Source: Tardiphaga sp. 709 (GTDB lineage: Bacteria; Pseudomonadota; Alphaproteobacteria; Rhizobiales; Xanthobacteraceae). From it: 64,000 nucleotides of DNA. A program made the translations under genes and the position numbers. The notes beneath the pieces were generated by a model. It had not been told where the DNA came from, did not search any database, and was given only the letters and a program-made list of their open reading frames with translations. The stretch lies in assembly GCF_032401055.1 (NCBI RefSeq), contig NZ_CP135529.1, forward strand, positions 1,798,001 to 1,862,000, read 5' to 3'. Below, in pieces: positions 1 through 8,521 of this stretch; the first letter of the stretch is position 1, and each line of letters begins with the position of its first letter.

Positions 1-612
1 CACAGCGACATTGTTGCGCACCATTGCCGTCACACCCGGCTCCGCCGAGATCGCCGCGTCGATCGCCTTGTTGGCGAAGGCGGTGAGATGCTGCGGGAAT
101 GGCAGGAAGACCTTTTCGATATCCTCGTCCTTTAGCCCGGCCTTTTTCAGCGCCTGGTTGATGACGGACTCATCGGCCGCGCCATTGGCGATGATCGCGA
201 CCTTCTTCCCTTTGAGATCCGTGAGCGACTTGAACGCGCCAGACTCGATCAGATCCTTGCGCACCATCAGCGCCTTGTAGCTGTAACCGGCGATATTGGT
301 GCCCTTGTCGGCCACCATCTTCAGCTTGAGGCCACGATTGACGGCATTATAGAGCCCGGCGGAAGCCGCGCCTGCCGATGCGTCGAGATCGCCAGCGCCG
401 AGCGGGGCCACCATCTTGGCACCGGAATCGAACGGGATCAGTTCAACCTTGACGCCCTCTTCCTTAAAGTAACCGCGCTTCTCCGCGAGGAACAGACCGA
501 TATCCGATGACAGATTGGTCGTCCCCACCTTGACCGTCTTCATCTCCTGGGCGTTCGCAAGACCCAGCATCGACATCGCAACACCGGCGGCAACAAGCAG
601 ACGTTTCAGCAT
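1..612 (-). CDS. ABC transporter substrate-binding protein, SsuA/TauA (NMT1) type, 3' end outside window
   Basis: Only the first 204 codons are present; the frame is open to the window edge. The start ATG at 612 has AGAGGGA a few bases upstream. The N-terminus is a signal peptide (two Lys/Arg, hydrophobic core, cleavage near ANAQE), so the product should be periplasmic. The mature part begins VKVGTTNLSSDIGLFLAEKRG, then GYFKEEGVKVELIPFDSG and DLKGKKVAIIANG, the pattern of nitrate/sulfonate/taurine-type binding proteins. It follows the amidohydrolase by 53 bases on the same strand and is probably the last visible gene of the molybdenum hydroxylase operon, suggesting that it captures that operon's substrate. 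The ligand cannot be read from sequence, and permease and ATPase genes would lie beyond position 1. Confidence 0.8.
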   Translation of the reverse strand, partial: MLKRLLVAAGVAMSMLGLANAQEMKTVKVGTTNLSSDIGLFLAEKRGYFKEEGVKVELIPFDSGAKMVAPLGAGDLDASAGAASAGLYNAVNRGLKLKMVADKGTNIAGYSYKALMVRKDLIESGAFKSLTDLKGKKVAIIANGAADESVINQALKKAGLKDEDIEKVFLPFPQHLTAFANKAIDAAISAEPGVTAMVRNNVAV

Positions 613-665
613 GATCGGTCCCTCTTTATTTCGCATGAAAGTGATACAGCAGAACGCGCTGCAGC

Positions 666-1670
666 TCAGGGCAAGCGTGGAAACAGACGCCTCGGATTGG
701 TTTCAGCAATCAGTTCGATATCGGCAGCGGAAAAGCCCGCAGCCTTGACGCTGGCAAGGGGATCGCGATCCGCCGGCGGGAAGGACTCGTCAGTACCGAG
801 CGCGACGCGTTCGATGCCTACGGTATCGGCGAGGAAACGCAACGCTTTCGGCGCATGCACGATGCTGTCATAGCCGATGCGCGAGGCGTAGACCGATGGA
901 TCGCATTGCGCGACATCGCCCTGCCCCGCGCGATCCATCCGCGCATGCATCACGTCGAAGCGACCCAGCAGATAAGGAAATGTGCCGCCGCCATGGCTGA
1001 GGACGATCGAGAGCGACGGGAAGCGATCGAGCACACCTGAGAAGATGATCGAGCCAATTCCGAGTGTGGTATCGAACGTGTATTGGGCGATCTGCGTCAG
1101 CGCGAATTTCGCGGCACGCGGCGCAGCATCCACCAAAACGGGATGCAGGATGACCGGCAGCCCCAAGGCTTCCGCCTTGGCCCAGAACAGATCGAGCGGC
1201 TTCTCGCCGATATTGACGCCTTCAACATTGGCCGGGACCATGACCGCGACGGCGCCGAGACCCACAACGCGGTCGAGTTCGGCCGCAGCATCGGCAGCGT
1301 CGACCAGCGGCACCGAGGCGACAAAGGAAAAGCGGTCATTGTTAGTATGGCACCACTCGCCCAGCGTATCGTTGAGCATACGATGCCAATGCGCGCAGGC
1401 ATCTTTCTGAAGGCCATAGCCATAGATGTCCGGCCATGTGGCGACCAGTTGCCGGTCGAGACCCTGGCGGTCGAGGCTGGCACGGCGTTGTTCAACCGGC
1501 TCGACCAGTTGCGGGAAGAACGGCCGAACCCTGAAACCATAGTCGAAGCCGAGGGCCGGCGGCTTGCCATTCCCTGATGGCAGCAGCCTCACACCGCAAT
1601 AGGCGCCGCGGCCATCGATCGCGGACAGCAACTGCGGCGGCACGTAATGGGCATGGATATCGATCGGCAC
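666..1670 (-). CDS. Amidohydrolase-2 family protein, ACMSD-like
   Basis: A 334-residue protein starting at GTG, nine bases after the TAG of the Mo-subunit gene with GGGA between them. It opens PIDIHAHYVPPQ, whose HxH metal-ligand motif is typical of the aminocarboxymuconate-semialdehyde decarboxylase / gamma-resorcylate decarboxylase branch. Further family marks are the conserved VILHPVLVD segment, SHGGGTFPYLLGR (metal His) near residue 230, and ALGTDESFPP near residue 290 (metal Asp). Members decarboxylate or hydrolyse small aromatic-derived acids using Zn or Mn. As the fourth gene of a molybdenum hydroxylase operon it probably acts on the hydroxylated ring product, for example by decarboxylation. 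The exact substrate is inference. Confidence 0.8.
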   Translation of the reverse strand: MPIDIHAHYVPPQLLSAIDGRGAYCGVRLLPSGNGKPPALGFDYGFRVRPFFPQLVEPVEQRRASLDRQGLDRQLVATWPDIYGYGLQKDACAHWHRMLNDTLGEWCHTNNDRFSFVASVPLVDAADAAAELDRVVGLGAVAVMVPANVEGVNIGEKPLDLFWAKAEALGLPVILHPVLVDAAPRAAKFALTQIAQYTFDTTLGIGSIIFSGVLDRFPSLSIVLSHGGGTFPYLLGRFDVMHARMDRAGQGDVAQCDPSVYASRIGYDSIVHAPKALRFLADTVGIERVALGTDESFPPADRDPLASVKAAGFSAADIELIAETNPRRLFPRLP

Positions 1671-1679
1671 AATCAGTCC

Positions 1680-3974
1680 CTATGCGGCATTGGTCGTGCG
1701 CTCGCGCGCATCCTTGATGAGGCGCCACAGACGCGGCGGCGTCAGCGGCAAGTGATGAATCTCGACATCGAGCGGCGCCAGTGCTGCCGCCACCGCATTG
1801 GCCGTCGCTGCAGCCACAGCAACGATCCCGCCCTCGCCCGCGCCCTTGGCACCCAGCGGATTGCTCGGCGACGGCCGCAGCTCCAGCGTCACCGCGCGCA
1901 GGACTGGAAAGTCGCTCGCGGTCGGCACCAGATAATCGGCCAGAGAGGCGTTCAAGAGCTGTCCCTGATCGTCATAGATCAGATGATCGAGGAAAACGCC
2001 ACCCAGTCCCTGCACGATGGCACCGATCGCCTGCCCGTGCACGATGGCCGGATTGATAGCACGCCCGACATCTTCGACTGCGATGTAATCGAGAACTTTC
2101 ACCGCGCCCGTACGTGGATCGACGGTGACATGTGCCGCATGGGTGCCGTAGCTATAGGTGCGCACATCGTTGGAGAATGTGCCGTCAGCTTGTAATTCAC
2201 TATCGGCGGCGAGCGACACGAGCGACACGGATGCGCCGTTATCGGCGATGACGTTCGCGTTCACGATCTTCAATTCGCTGTTGGGCCTGCCCAGATGATT
2301 GGACGCCTGCTGCAGGATCTTCTCGCGGAGCCGGGTGGCGGCGTCGAGCACGGCCGAACCGCCCATCACCACCGCACGCGAATGATAGGTGCCAAAGCCC
2401 TCATCGAGCAGCGTGGTCGAGCCATGCAGCACACGGATGCGATCGAACGGGATCGACAGCGTATCCGATGCGATCTGGCCGAGCACCGTCTCCAGACCCT
2501 GCCCTAGCACGGATGAGCCGACGGCCACCGTCAGCGAGCCGTCCTTTTCGAGGGTAAGCGCGGCGTTCTCCTTCGGGCCGGCGCCGCCGCTTTCGACGAA
2601 ACAGCCGAGCCCGATGCCATGACGTACGCCATCTATCAATTTGCCTTGCAGATGACGTTTCTCGAACCAGCCTATCTCTTTCAAGGCGCGCTCGAACACC
2701 TCGACATAGTCGCCGGTGTCGTAGGATGTCGGCCCCTCATAGGGCACGAGCCCATCGATCGGATATGGCAATTCCTGTTCGGTGATCAGGTTTTTGCGCC
2801 GGAATTCGGCGATGTCGATGCCGAGATCCATGGCGGCCATGTCGATCAGCCGCTCGCGAAAGAAATTCGCCTCGAAGCGGCCCGGCCCGCGATAGGTGCC
2901 GACCGGCGTCTTGTTGGTCATGAAGGCTTCGACGGAGACGCTGACATTGGGGATGCGATAAGGGCCGGGCAGAAACTGCGCTGCCTTGGCCGGCACCACG
3001 CCGCCATTGGTGCGGATATAGGCGCCCATATCGGCGAATACCCGGCCGCACAAACCCAGCATCATTCCGTCGCTGCGGCAGGCGAGCGACAATTCGCAGG
3101 CGATATCGCGTGAGTGATTGATCGCCATCAGATGCTCGCGGCGATCCTCGATCCATTTGACCGGGCGTGCCAGTTTGCGGGCAGCGAAGGGGATCAGGAA
3201 ATCCTCGGGATAGAATTCGCCGCGCACACCGAAGCCGCCGCCGACATCGATCTCGATCAGATCGATGTCATCCTCGCGAAGGCCCAGCATCTGCGCCAGC
3301 GCGCGGCGGTTATAGAACGTAACCTTTGTCGCGCCTGTGACGACGAGCCGACCGGCCGATGAATTCCATTCTGCGAGAAGGCCCCGCGTCTCCATGGGCA
3401 GCGCCGTGTGGCGCTGCACGCTGAAGCGCTCGGTGCGCACATAGTCCGCCGACGCGAAGGCCGCATCGGCATCGCCAAACCCGGCATCGTAGCGCAGCGC
3501 AACGTTATCTTCGGCGAAGTCGAACAGCGGAGTTTCACTTGCGCCGCGCTCAGTGACTGCGGACAGCGCTTCAAATTCGATGCTGATCGTCTCCAGCGCA
3601 TCCTCGGCCAAGGCGCGGCTGTCGGCGACGACGATAGCGATGGGCTCACCGACATAACGCACCTTGTCGCTTGCGATGACAGGCTGACGGAATGGCTCGA
3701 ATTCGGGCAGCGGCGCCAGGCGAAGCGGGATGATGGGGATGGTGCCGCCGATATCTTGCGCCGTAAGCACGGCGTGAATACCCGGCATCGCCAGCGCAGC
3801 CGATGCGTCGATGGACGCGATCCGCGCATGGGCGATGGGGCTGCGCAGGATCGCGGCATGCAGCATCCCCTCGACGGCAAGGTCATCTGCAAATTTGCCG
3901 GATCCCGACAGGAAGCGCGCATCCTCCATGCGCTCGACCGCGCTGCCGACCAGGAGTTTGGCGATATCGCTCAT
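1680..3974 (-). CDS. Molybdenum hydroxylase large (molybdopterin-binding) subunit, xanthine dehydrogenase/CoxL family
   Basis: 764 residues from the ATG that overlaps the preceding 2Fe-2S gene by ATGA; an upstream in-frame Met is less likely. It begins with the DIAKLLVGSAVERMEDARFLSG signature of aldehyde oxidase / xanthine dehydrogenase large subunits, followed by VGEPIAIVVADS, GGGFGVRGEFYPEDF and VGTYRGPGRFEAN. The catalytic glutamate lies in GAKGAGEGG near the C-terminus. The CO-dehydrogenase loop AYxCSFR is absent, so this is not a form I CO dehydrogenase. With the adjacent FAD and 2Fe-2S subunits it should form a cytoplasmic heterotrimer that hydroxylates a ring or aldehyde carbon with water-derived oxygen. 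The substrate is unknown; a small N-heterocycle or aromatic acid fits the neighbouring decarboxylase-like gene. Confidence 0.9.
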   Translation of the reverse strand: MSDIAKLLVGSAVERMEDARFLSGSGKFADDLAVEGMLHAAILRSPIAHARIASIDASAALAMPGIHAVLTAQDIGGTIPIIPLRLAPLPEFEPFRQPVIASDKVRYVGEPIAIVVADSRALAEDALETISIEFEALSAVTERGASETPLFDFAEDNVALRYDAGFGDADAAFASADYVRTERFSVQRHTALPMETRGLLAEWNSSAGRLVVTGATKVTFYNRRALAQMLGLREDDIDLIEIDVGGGFGVRGEFYPEDFLIPFAARKLARPVKWIEDRREHLMAINHSRDIACELSLACRSDGMMLGLCGRVFADMGAYIRTNGGVVPAKAAQFLPGPYRIPNVSVSVEAFMTNKTPVGTYRGPGRFEANFFRERLIDMAAMDLGIDIAEFRRKNLITEQELPYPIDGLVPYEGPTSYDTGDYVEVFERALKEIGWFEKRHLQGKLIDGVRHGIGLGCFVESGGAGPKENAALTLEKDGSLTVAVGSSVLGQGLETVLGQIASDTLSIPFDRIRVLHGSTTLLDEGFGTYHSRAVVMGGSAVLDAATRLREKILQQASNHLGRPNSELKIVNANVIADNGASVSLVSLAADSELQADGTFSNDVRTYSYGTHAAHVTVDPRTGAVKVLDYIAVEDVGRAINPAIVHGQAIGAIVQGLGGVFLDHLIYDDQGQLLNASLADYLVPTASDFPVLRAVTLELRPSPSNPLGAKGAGEGGIVAVAAATANAVAAALAPLDVEIHHLPLTPPRLWRLIKDARERTTNAA

Positions 3975-4468
3975 TGCGCCGCCTCGCATTGCACGTCGCT
4001 ATAGGCAATGCGGGCTTCCATGATCGCCGCGATGATCGGCAGATAACCGGTGCAGCGACATAGATTTCCGGAAATCACTTCTCGGATGCGATCCTCATCT
4101 GCATGTGGCTCGTGGGTCAGCAATGCATGCGCCGTCGCGAGAATGCCGGCCGTACAGAAGCCGCATTGCAAAGCGTGATGTTTGCGGAACGCAAGCTGCA
4201 ACGCACTGAGATGCGCTGCGCTGCCAAGACCCTCGACGGTGGTTATCTCGCGTCCTTCTGCCTGCGCCGCCAGCATCAGGCAGCCGCGGACGGCGGCACC
4301 ATCGACGATGACCGTGCAGGCACCGCAGACCCCGTGCTCGCAGCCCAGGTGTGTGCCGGTCAGGTGCAATTCGTCGCGCAGCGCATCCGCCAGCGTGGCG
4401 CGTGGTTCGACCGTGACGGTCGTTTGCGTGCCGTTGACGGTTAAACGGACAGGGCGCGCCGATATCAT
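3971..4468 (-). CDS. Molybdenum hydroxylase small 2Fe-2S subunit (CoxS family)
   Basis: 165 residues, normal for the family. The N-terminal plant-type [2Fe-2S] site reads CEHGVCGACTVIVDG with a fourth Cys in GCLM. The C-terminal four-helix domain carries the second cluster, CGFCTAGIL and NLCRCTGY. It passes electrons from the Mo centre to the FAD subunit. Both ends overlap the neighbours by ATGA (start with the FAD-subunit stop, stop with the Mo-subunit start), so the three subunits are translationally coupled and made in equal amounts. Confidence 0.93.
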   Translation of the reverse strand: MISARPVRLTVNGTQTTVTVEPRATLADALRDELHLTGTHLGCEHGVCGACTVIVDGAAVRGCLMLAAQAEGREITTVEGLGSAAHLSALQLAFRKHHALQCGFCTAGILATAHALLTHEPHADEDRIREVISGNLCRCTGYLPIIAAIMEARIAYSDVQCEAAQ

Positions 4469-5343
4469 GCTGCCTCCGGCAAAGTGATGTCGGCCGCACG
4501 CGCCAGCGCCCGCTCCAGCAACACACCGAGAAGATCGCGGCGATAGGCAGCCTCCGCGTGGATATCATCGGCAGGATCGACCGCGTCCCGCGCGGCAGCC
4601 CCGGCCTGTAAAATCACGTCGGCATCGATCCGGCGGCCATCGAGGATGGCCTCGACACCGGGCAGTCGCATGGGGCGATCCGCAACGCCGATGACCCCGA
4701 TATGCGCGTTATACGCCAGGCCCTGCGCGTCGATGTCGTAAAATGCGGCAACACCCGCCAGCGCAAAATCTCCGCGGCGGCGCGCAAATTCCTCGAAGGC
4801 CCAGCGCCGCGCCTTCTTCCAAAGCGGGAGACGTATGCTGGTCAAGATTTCGTTGGCCTCCAGAACCGTGCTGAGACCGCCGGTGATGAACTCGTTTGCG
4901 CTCAAGATGCGGGTCCCGGTCGATCCGACGATCGTCAGCATCGCATCGCAGGTCACCGCAATGCCCGGCATCTCGGCGGCCGGATCGGCATGGGCCATGC
5001 TCCCGCCGACGGTGCCGCGGTTACGAACCTGGTAATGCGCGACATGGGCGATGGCCGCCGCCAGTAGCGGATGCGCCTGTGCGAGCCGCGCATCACGCTC
5101 GATATCCCGCCAGGTCACGAGGGCGCCAAAGTCGATGCCCTCAGCGGAAATACTGATACTTTTGAGATCTGGCAGCCGTCCGATATCGACCAGCACGCTT
5201 GGTGCCGCCAGCCGGAAAGCAAGCATCGGCATCAGGCTCTGCCCACCCGCGATCACCTTGGCATTGCCACCATGCGCCGCGAGCGCGGCAATCGCCTCGG
5301 TCAGCGTAGCAGGGCAAATATAGTCCAGCGGCGGAAGCTTCAT
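4465..5343 (-). CDS. Molybdenum hydroxylase medium FAD-binding subunit (CoxM family)
   Basis: 292 residues, the usual size. FAD-binding motifs are visible: the pyrophosphate loop AKVIAGGQSLMPMLAFRLA near residue 30 and the second motif RNRGTVGGSMAHADPAAE near residue 105. It is the first gene of the minus-strand operon, so the promoter must lie in the 130-base gap shared with the divergent IclR gene. The subunit accepts electrons from the 2Fe-2S protein and passes them to an unknown acceptor. Confidence 0.92.
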   Translation of the reverse strand: MKLPPLDYICPATLTEAIAALAAHGGNAKVIAGGQSLMPMLAFRLAAPSVLVDIGRLPDLKSISISAEGIDFGALVTWRDIERDARLAQAHPLLAAAIAHVAHYQVRNRGTVGGSMAHADPAAEMPGIAVTCDAMLTIVGSTGTRILSANEFITGGLSTVLEANEILTSIRLPLWKKARRWAFEEFARRRGDFALAGVAAFYDIDAQGLAYNAHIGVIGVADRPMRLPGVEAILDGRRIDADVILQAGAAARDAVDPADDIHAEAAYRRDLLGVLLERALARAADITLPEAA

Positions 5344-5358
5344 GGGCTGATTTGCTAC

Positions 5359-5375
5359 TTCTCAATTGCTGAGAA
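5359..5375. promoter_or_regulatory. Perfect inverted repeat, candidate IclR operator
   Basis: TTCTCA-ATTGC-TGAGAA is a perfect 6-bp inverted repeat with a 5-base spacer, 16 bases upstream of the FAD-subunit ATG. A second perfect palindrome lies at 5381-5395. Position between divergent regulator and operon suggests operator sites; binding is inferred. Confidence 0.45.
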
Positions 5376-5380
5376 CACTA

Positions 5381-5395
5381 TCTTATCTTATAAGA
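5381..5395. promoter_or_regulatory. Second inverted repeat in the IclR / molybdenum hydroxylase divergent promoter
   Basis: TCTTATCTTATAAGA: TCTTAT and ATAAGA pair perfectly around a 3-base centre. It sits five bases from the other palindrome in an AT-rich patch that stands out from the surrounding high-GC DNA and probably overlaps a promoter. Confidence 0.35.
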
Positions 5396-5484
5396 AGGTA
5401 CGCGCACGGCAATGTTTGTTGGTGCGCAAATGATATCCACATGCTGCCGTTTCCATTGGCAAGCATTACCGAATGGAGGTTCCG

Positions 5485-6291
5485 TTGGCCATCAAGAGAG
5501 CCGCAACTGCGTCGAAACGCGTCGACCAGACGGACCGTCCTCCTGCTGCGGATGGCAGTTCGCGAAAGATACTTCGCGCCCTGCTGGCCTTCTCCACCGA
5601 TCGTCCGCGGCATTCCGCAGAAAGCCTGTCTGAACAGATCGGCGTGCCACTGTCGTCGACTTATCGGTATATTGGCATCTTGCGCGAAGCCGACCTCATC
5701 GACGAAGACGGCCGCGGCTCGTTCGTGCTCGCGCCGCGCGTCATCGGCCTGGCTCAGGCGGCCCGAGCCGGCACCGATCTCGCCTCCATTGCACGCCCCT
5801 TCATGAAGCGCGTCTCTCAGGAGGTCGGAGAAACCATCATCCTGCTACGCCGATCGGCCGATCGCGCCGTATGTATCGAGCGCGCCGAATCGTCGTCACG
5901 CATTCGCCTGACCTTCGAGGTCGGAACGGCCTTGCCGCTGCACCGTGGCGCCGGACCGAAGATGCTGCTCGCGCATATGCCTGAAGCTGAATGCGAGACA
6001 ATCCTCGATGACGCCGTTCGGCGCGATCCCGGCTTCGCACCACATCGCAGGCTGCTGGTGCGCGAGCTCGCCGTGATCCGCGAGCAGGGATGGTCGGAGT
6101 CGCGTGCGGAGATCACGCCGCATGTCTATGCCGTCTCCGTTCCCGTCCGCGATTCCAGCGGTGTGATCGCCGCGGTCTCGTTCGTCACGCCAGCATTCCG
6201 CACGCCCAAAGCCAGCCAGATCAGGCTGCGCGAACATCTGCAGCATGCGGCCACGGATATCAGCAGGGCTTACGCAGCCGTCAGCCTCTGA
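5485..6291 (+). CDS. IclR family transcriptional regulator
   Basis: About 268 residues. The TTG at 5485 is preferred because GGAGG ends five bases before it; an in-frame ATG at 5473 has no ribosome site and itself overlaps that GGAGG. The N-terminal winged helix reads KILRALLAFSTDRPRHSAES...SSTYRYIGILREADLI. The C-terminal effector domain shows FMKRVSQEVGETIILLRRS, LPLHRGAGPKMLLAHMP and SVPVRDSSGVIAAVSF, as in IclR proteins. It diverges from the molybdenum hydroxylase operon and most likely controls it in response to the substrate or an intermediate. Confidence 0.88.
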   Translation: MAIKRAATASKRVDQTDRPPAADGSSRKILRALLAFSTDRPRHSAESLSEQIGVPLSSTYRYIGILREADLIDEDGRGSFVLAPRVIGLAQAARAGTDLASIARPFMKRVSQEVGETIILLRRSADRAVCIERAESSSRIRLTFEVGTALPLHRGAGPKMLLAHMPEAECETILDDAVRRDPGFAPHRRLLVRELAVIREQGWSESRAEITPHVYAVSVPVRDSSGVIAAVSFVTPAFRTPKASQIRLREHLQHAATDISRAYAAVSL

Positions 6292-6313
6292 CGGCCGCGT
6301 GTAACGGAAACGA

Positions 6314-7765
6314 TCAGATCGGATAGTGCTGCGGGCCAGTCTCGATGGTAATCCAGCGCAGTTCAGTGAACTCAGCAATGCCGGCCTTGCCGCCGAACCG
6401 ACCGTAGCCCGACGCCTTCACCCCGCCGAACGGCATCTGCGCCTCGTCATGCACGGTCGCGCCGTTAATGTGGCAGATTCCAGACTCGATCCGCTTCGCG
6501 ACATCCAGTGCACGGGCGATATCGCGGCCGAACACCGCTGCCGATAGTCCGTATTCGGTATCGTTGGCCACACGCACGGCTTCCTCGACACCATCGACGC
6601 GCACCACGCTGACAATCGGGCCGAAGGATTCCTCGCTGTAGATGCGCATCGCCGAGGTGACGTGATCGAGTACTGTAGCCGACATCAGCGTGCCATCGAC
6701 GCTGCCGCCTGCCACAACGCGGGCGCCCTTGCCCACGGCGTCCTTGATCAGCGCCTGCATGCGATCCGCAGCATCCTTGCCGATCAGTGAACCGAGCGGT
6801 GTATCGCCCTTGCGGGGATCGCCAGCGACAAGATGACCGGCCTTGGCGGCGAGCTTGGCCACGAAAGCATCAGCGACCCTCTGATCAACCACAAGGCGCT
6901 CGGTAGACATGCAGATCTGCCCCTGATTCATGAATGCTCCAAAGGCCGCGGCCGCCACTGCTGCATCAAGATCCGCATCGTCGAGCACCACCAGCGGCGC
7001 CTTGCCGCCGAGTTCGAGCAGCACCGGCTTGAGATATGTCGCGGCAGTCTGCGCGATGATGCGCCCGACGCGGGTCGAACCGGTAAAGTTGATCCGGCGC
7101 ACGGCGGGATGCGAGATCAGCGCATCGATCAGCGCGGGCGCATCTTCCGGCGCGTTGGTGATCACATTAAGTACGCCCGGCGGCAGACCGGCTTCGCGCA
7201 GGCACTCGCCGATCAACCGATGTGTGCCCGGGCAGATTTCCGATGCCTTGAGAATGACAGTGTTGCCGCAGGCCAGCGGTAGCGCGACCGCACGTACGCC
7301 GAGGATGACCGGCGCATTCCACGGCGCGATGCTGAGCACAACGCCCGCGGGCTGGCGGATCGCCATCGAGATGCAGCCGGGCTTGTCGGACGGGATCACC
7401 TCGCCGGAAATCTGCGTCGTCATCGCCGCCGCCTCGCGCAGCATGTTGGAGGCGAGATGAACATTGAAGCCGGCCCAGCCGGCGGTGGCCCCAGTTTCTG
7501 ATGCCATCAGTGCGATGAAGTCAGGCGCCTTGCTGGCAAGGATATCGGCCGCCTTCAACAGAATGGCGCGCCGTGCTCCCGGCCCCGTCGCCGACCATAC
7601 AGGGAAAGCAGCGGCAGCGGCATCAGCGGCACGCTTGGCATCGGCGATTTGGGCTGCCGCGGCGCGCGAGGCGATATCGCCGGTCATCGGATTGAGGCGA
7701 TCGAATGTCGCGCCGTCGATGGCCTGCACATCCTGGTTCTCGAGCAGCAGATTGATCTGGTTCAT
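6314..7765 (-). CDS. NAD(P)-dependent aldehyde dehydrogenase, aromatic-aldehyde (vanillin/salicylaldehyde) type
   Basis: 483 residues. Catalytic residues are present: Asn150 in SIAPWNAP, Glu251 in LLELGGKAP and the nucleophile Cys285 in NQGQICMSTE; GS-rich NFTGSTRVG at 226-234 binds the cofactor. The QGQICMSTERLVV version of the active-site loop is common in salicylaldehyde and vanillin dehydrogenases. GGAGGA precedes the ATG by seven bases. It lies 33 bases after a livF-type gene on the same strand, so it is probably the last gene of that importer operon and oxidises an aldehyde derived from the imported compound. Exact substrate unproven. Confidence 0.88.
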   Translation of the reverse strand: MNQINLLLENQDVQAIDGATFDRLNPMTGDIASRAAAAQIADAKRAADAAAAAFPVWSATGPGARRAILLKAADILASKAPDFIALMASETGATAGWAGFNVHLASNMLREAAAMTTQISGEVIPSDKPGCISMAIRQPAGVVLSIAPWNAPVILGVRAVALPLACGNTVILKASEICPGTHRLIGECLREAGLPPGVLNVITNAPEDAPALIDALISHPAVRRINFTGSTRVGRIIAQTAATYLKPVLLELGGKAPLVVLDDADLDAAVAAAAFGAFMNQGQICMSTERLVVDQRVADAFVAKLAAKAGHLVAGDPRKGDTPLGSLIGKDAADRMQALIKDAVGKGARVVAGGSVDGTLMSATVLDHVTSAMRIYSEESFGPIVSVVRVDGVEEAVRVANDTEYGLSAAVFGRDIARALDVAKRIESGICHINGATVHDEAQMPFGGVKASGYGRFGGKAGIAEFTELRWITIETGPQHYPI

Positions 7766-7798
7766 GGCGATGTCCTCCGTTGGATGTTTTTGAAATGC

Positions 7799-8521
7799 TC
7801 AGGCCGCGCCGCTGGCGAGACCGCCGAGATAGGCGCGGCGCACGGCGTCGTCGGATTGAAGGGCTGCAGCGGTGCCGCTGCCGGTGATCCTGCCGTTCTC
7901 GATCAGGTAGCCGCGATCGGCGATAGCGAGACTTTCGCGGGCGTTCTGCTCCACCAGCAGCAGGCCGACACCGGTCTCACGCACCTTGCGCAAAGCGGCG
8001 AACAATTCGCGGACCAGCAGTGGCGAGAGGCCAAGGGACGGTTCGTCGAGCAGAAGGATGTCGGGGTTCGACATCAGCGCGCGACCGATAGCGACCATCT
8101 GCTGCTCGCCGCCGCTCATGGTACGCACCGTCTGCGCCAAGCGTTCGCCGAGCCGCGGGAACAGCGTCATCACCTTGGCACGCTGCGCTGCCTCGACAGC
8201 CCGCGCACGCTTCGGATTGGCGCCGAGCAGCAGGTTTTCGGCCACGGTCAACTCGCCGAATACACCACGCCCTTCCGGTACCAGCGCAAGCCCAGCTTCC
8301 ACGATCTCATGAGGCGGCAGACGGGACAGATCACGACCGGCGAGTTTGACGATCTTGGCTGGTGACGGGAGCAAGCCGGCGATGGCCTTGAGCAACGATG
8401 ACTTGCCGGCGCCATTGGCGCCGAGAATGACAATGATCTCGCCGCGCTCGACATGGAGCGCCGCATCGCTCAACGCGTGATGCTGGCCATAGGTGACGCT
8501 GATATTGGAGACCTCAAGCAT
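7799..8521 (-). CDS. Branched-chain-type ABC transporter ATP-binding protein (LivF family)
   Basis: 240 residues. Walker A GANGAGKSS, signature MSGGEQQMVAIGRALM, Walker B LLLDEPSLGL and the His switch region LLVEQNA are all intact. The EGRGVF insert is characteristic of LivF. Its ATG overlaps the stop of the LivG gene by eight bases. It works as heterodimer partner of LivG on the cytoplasmic face of the importer. Confidence 0.92.
   Translation of the reverse strand: MLEVSNISVTYGQHHALSDAALHVERGEIIVILGANGAGKSSLLKAIAGLLPSPAKIVKLAGRDLSRLPPHEIVEAGLALVPEGRGVFGELTVAENLLLGANPKRARAVEAAQRAKVMTLFPRLGERLAQTVRTMSGGEQQMVAIGRALMSNPDILLLDEPSLGLSPLLVRELFAALRKVRETGVGLLLVEQNARESLAIADRGYLIENGRITGSGTAAALQSDDAVRRAYLGGLASGAA

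Noticed and set aside
1680-5343. Form I CO dehydrogenase (coxMSL)
   Set aside because: Subunit layout is similar, but the large subunit lacks the AYxCSFR active-site loop and no cox accessory genes are present.
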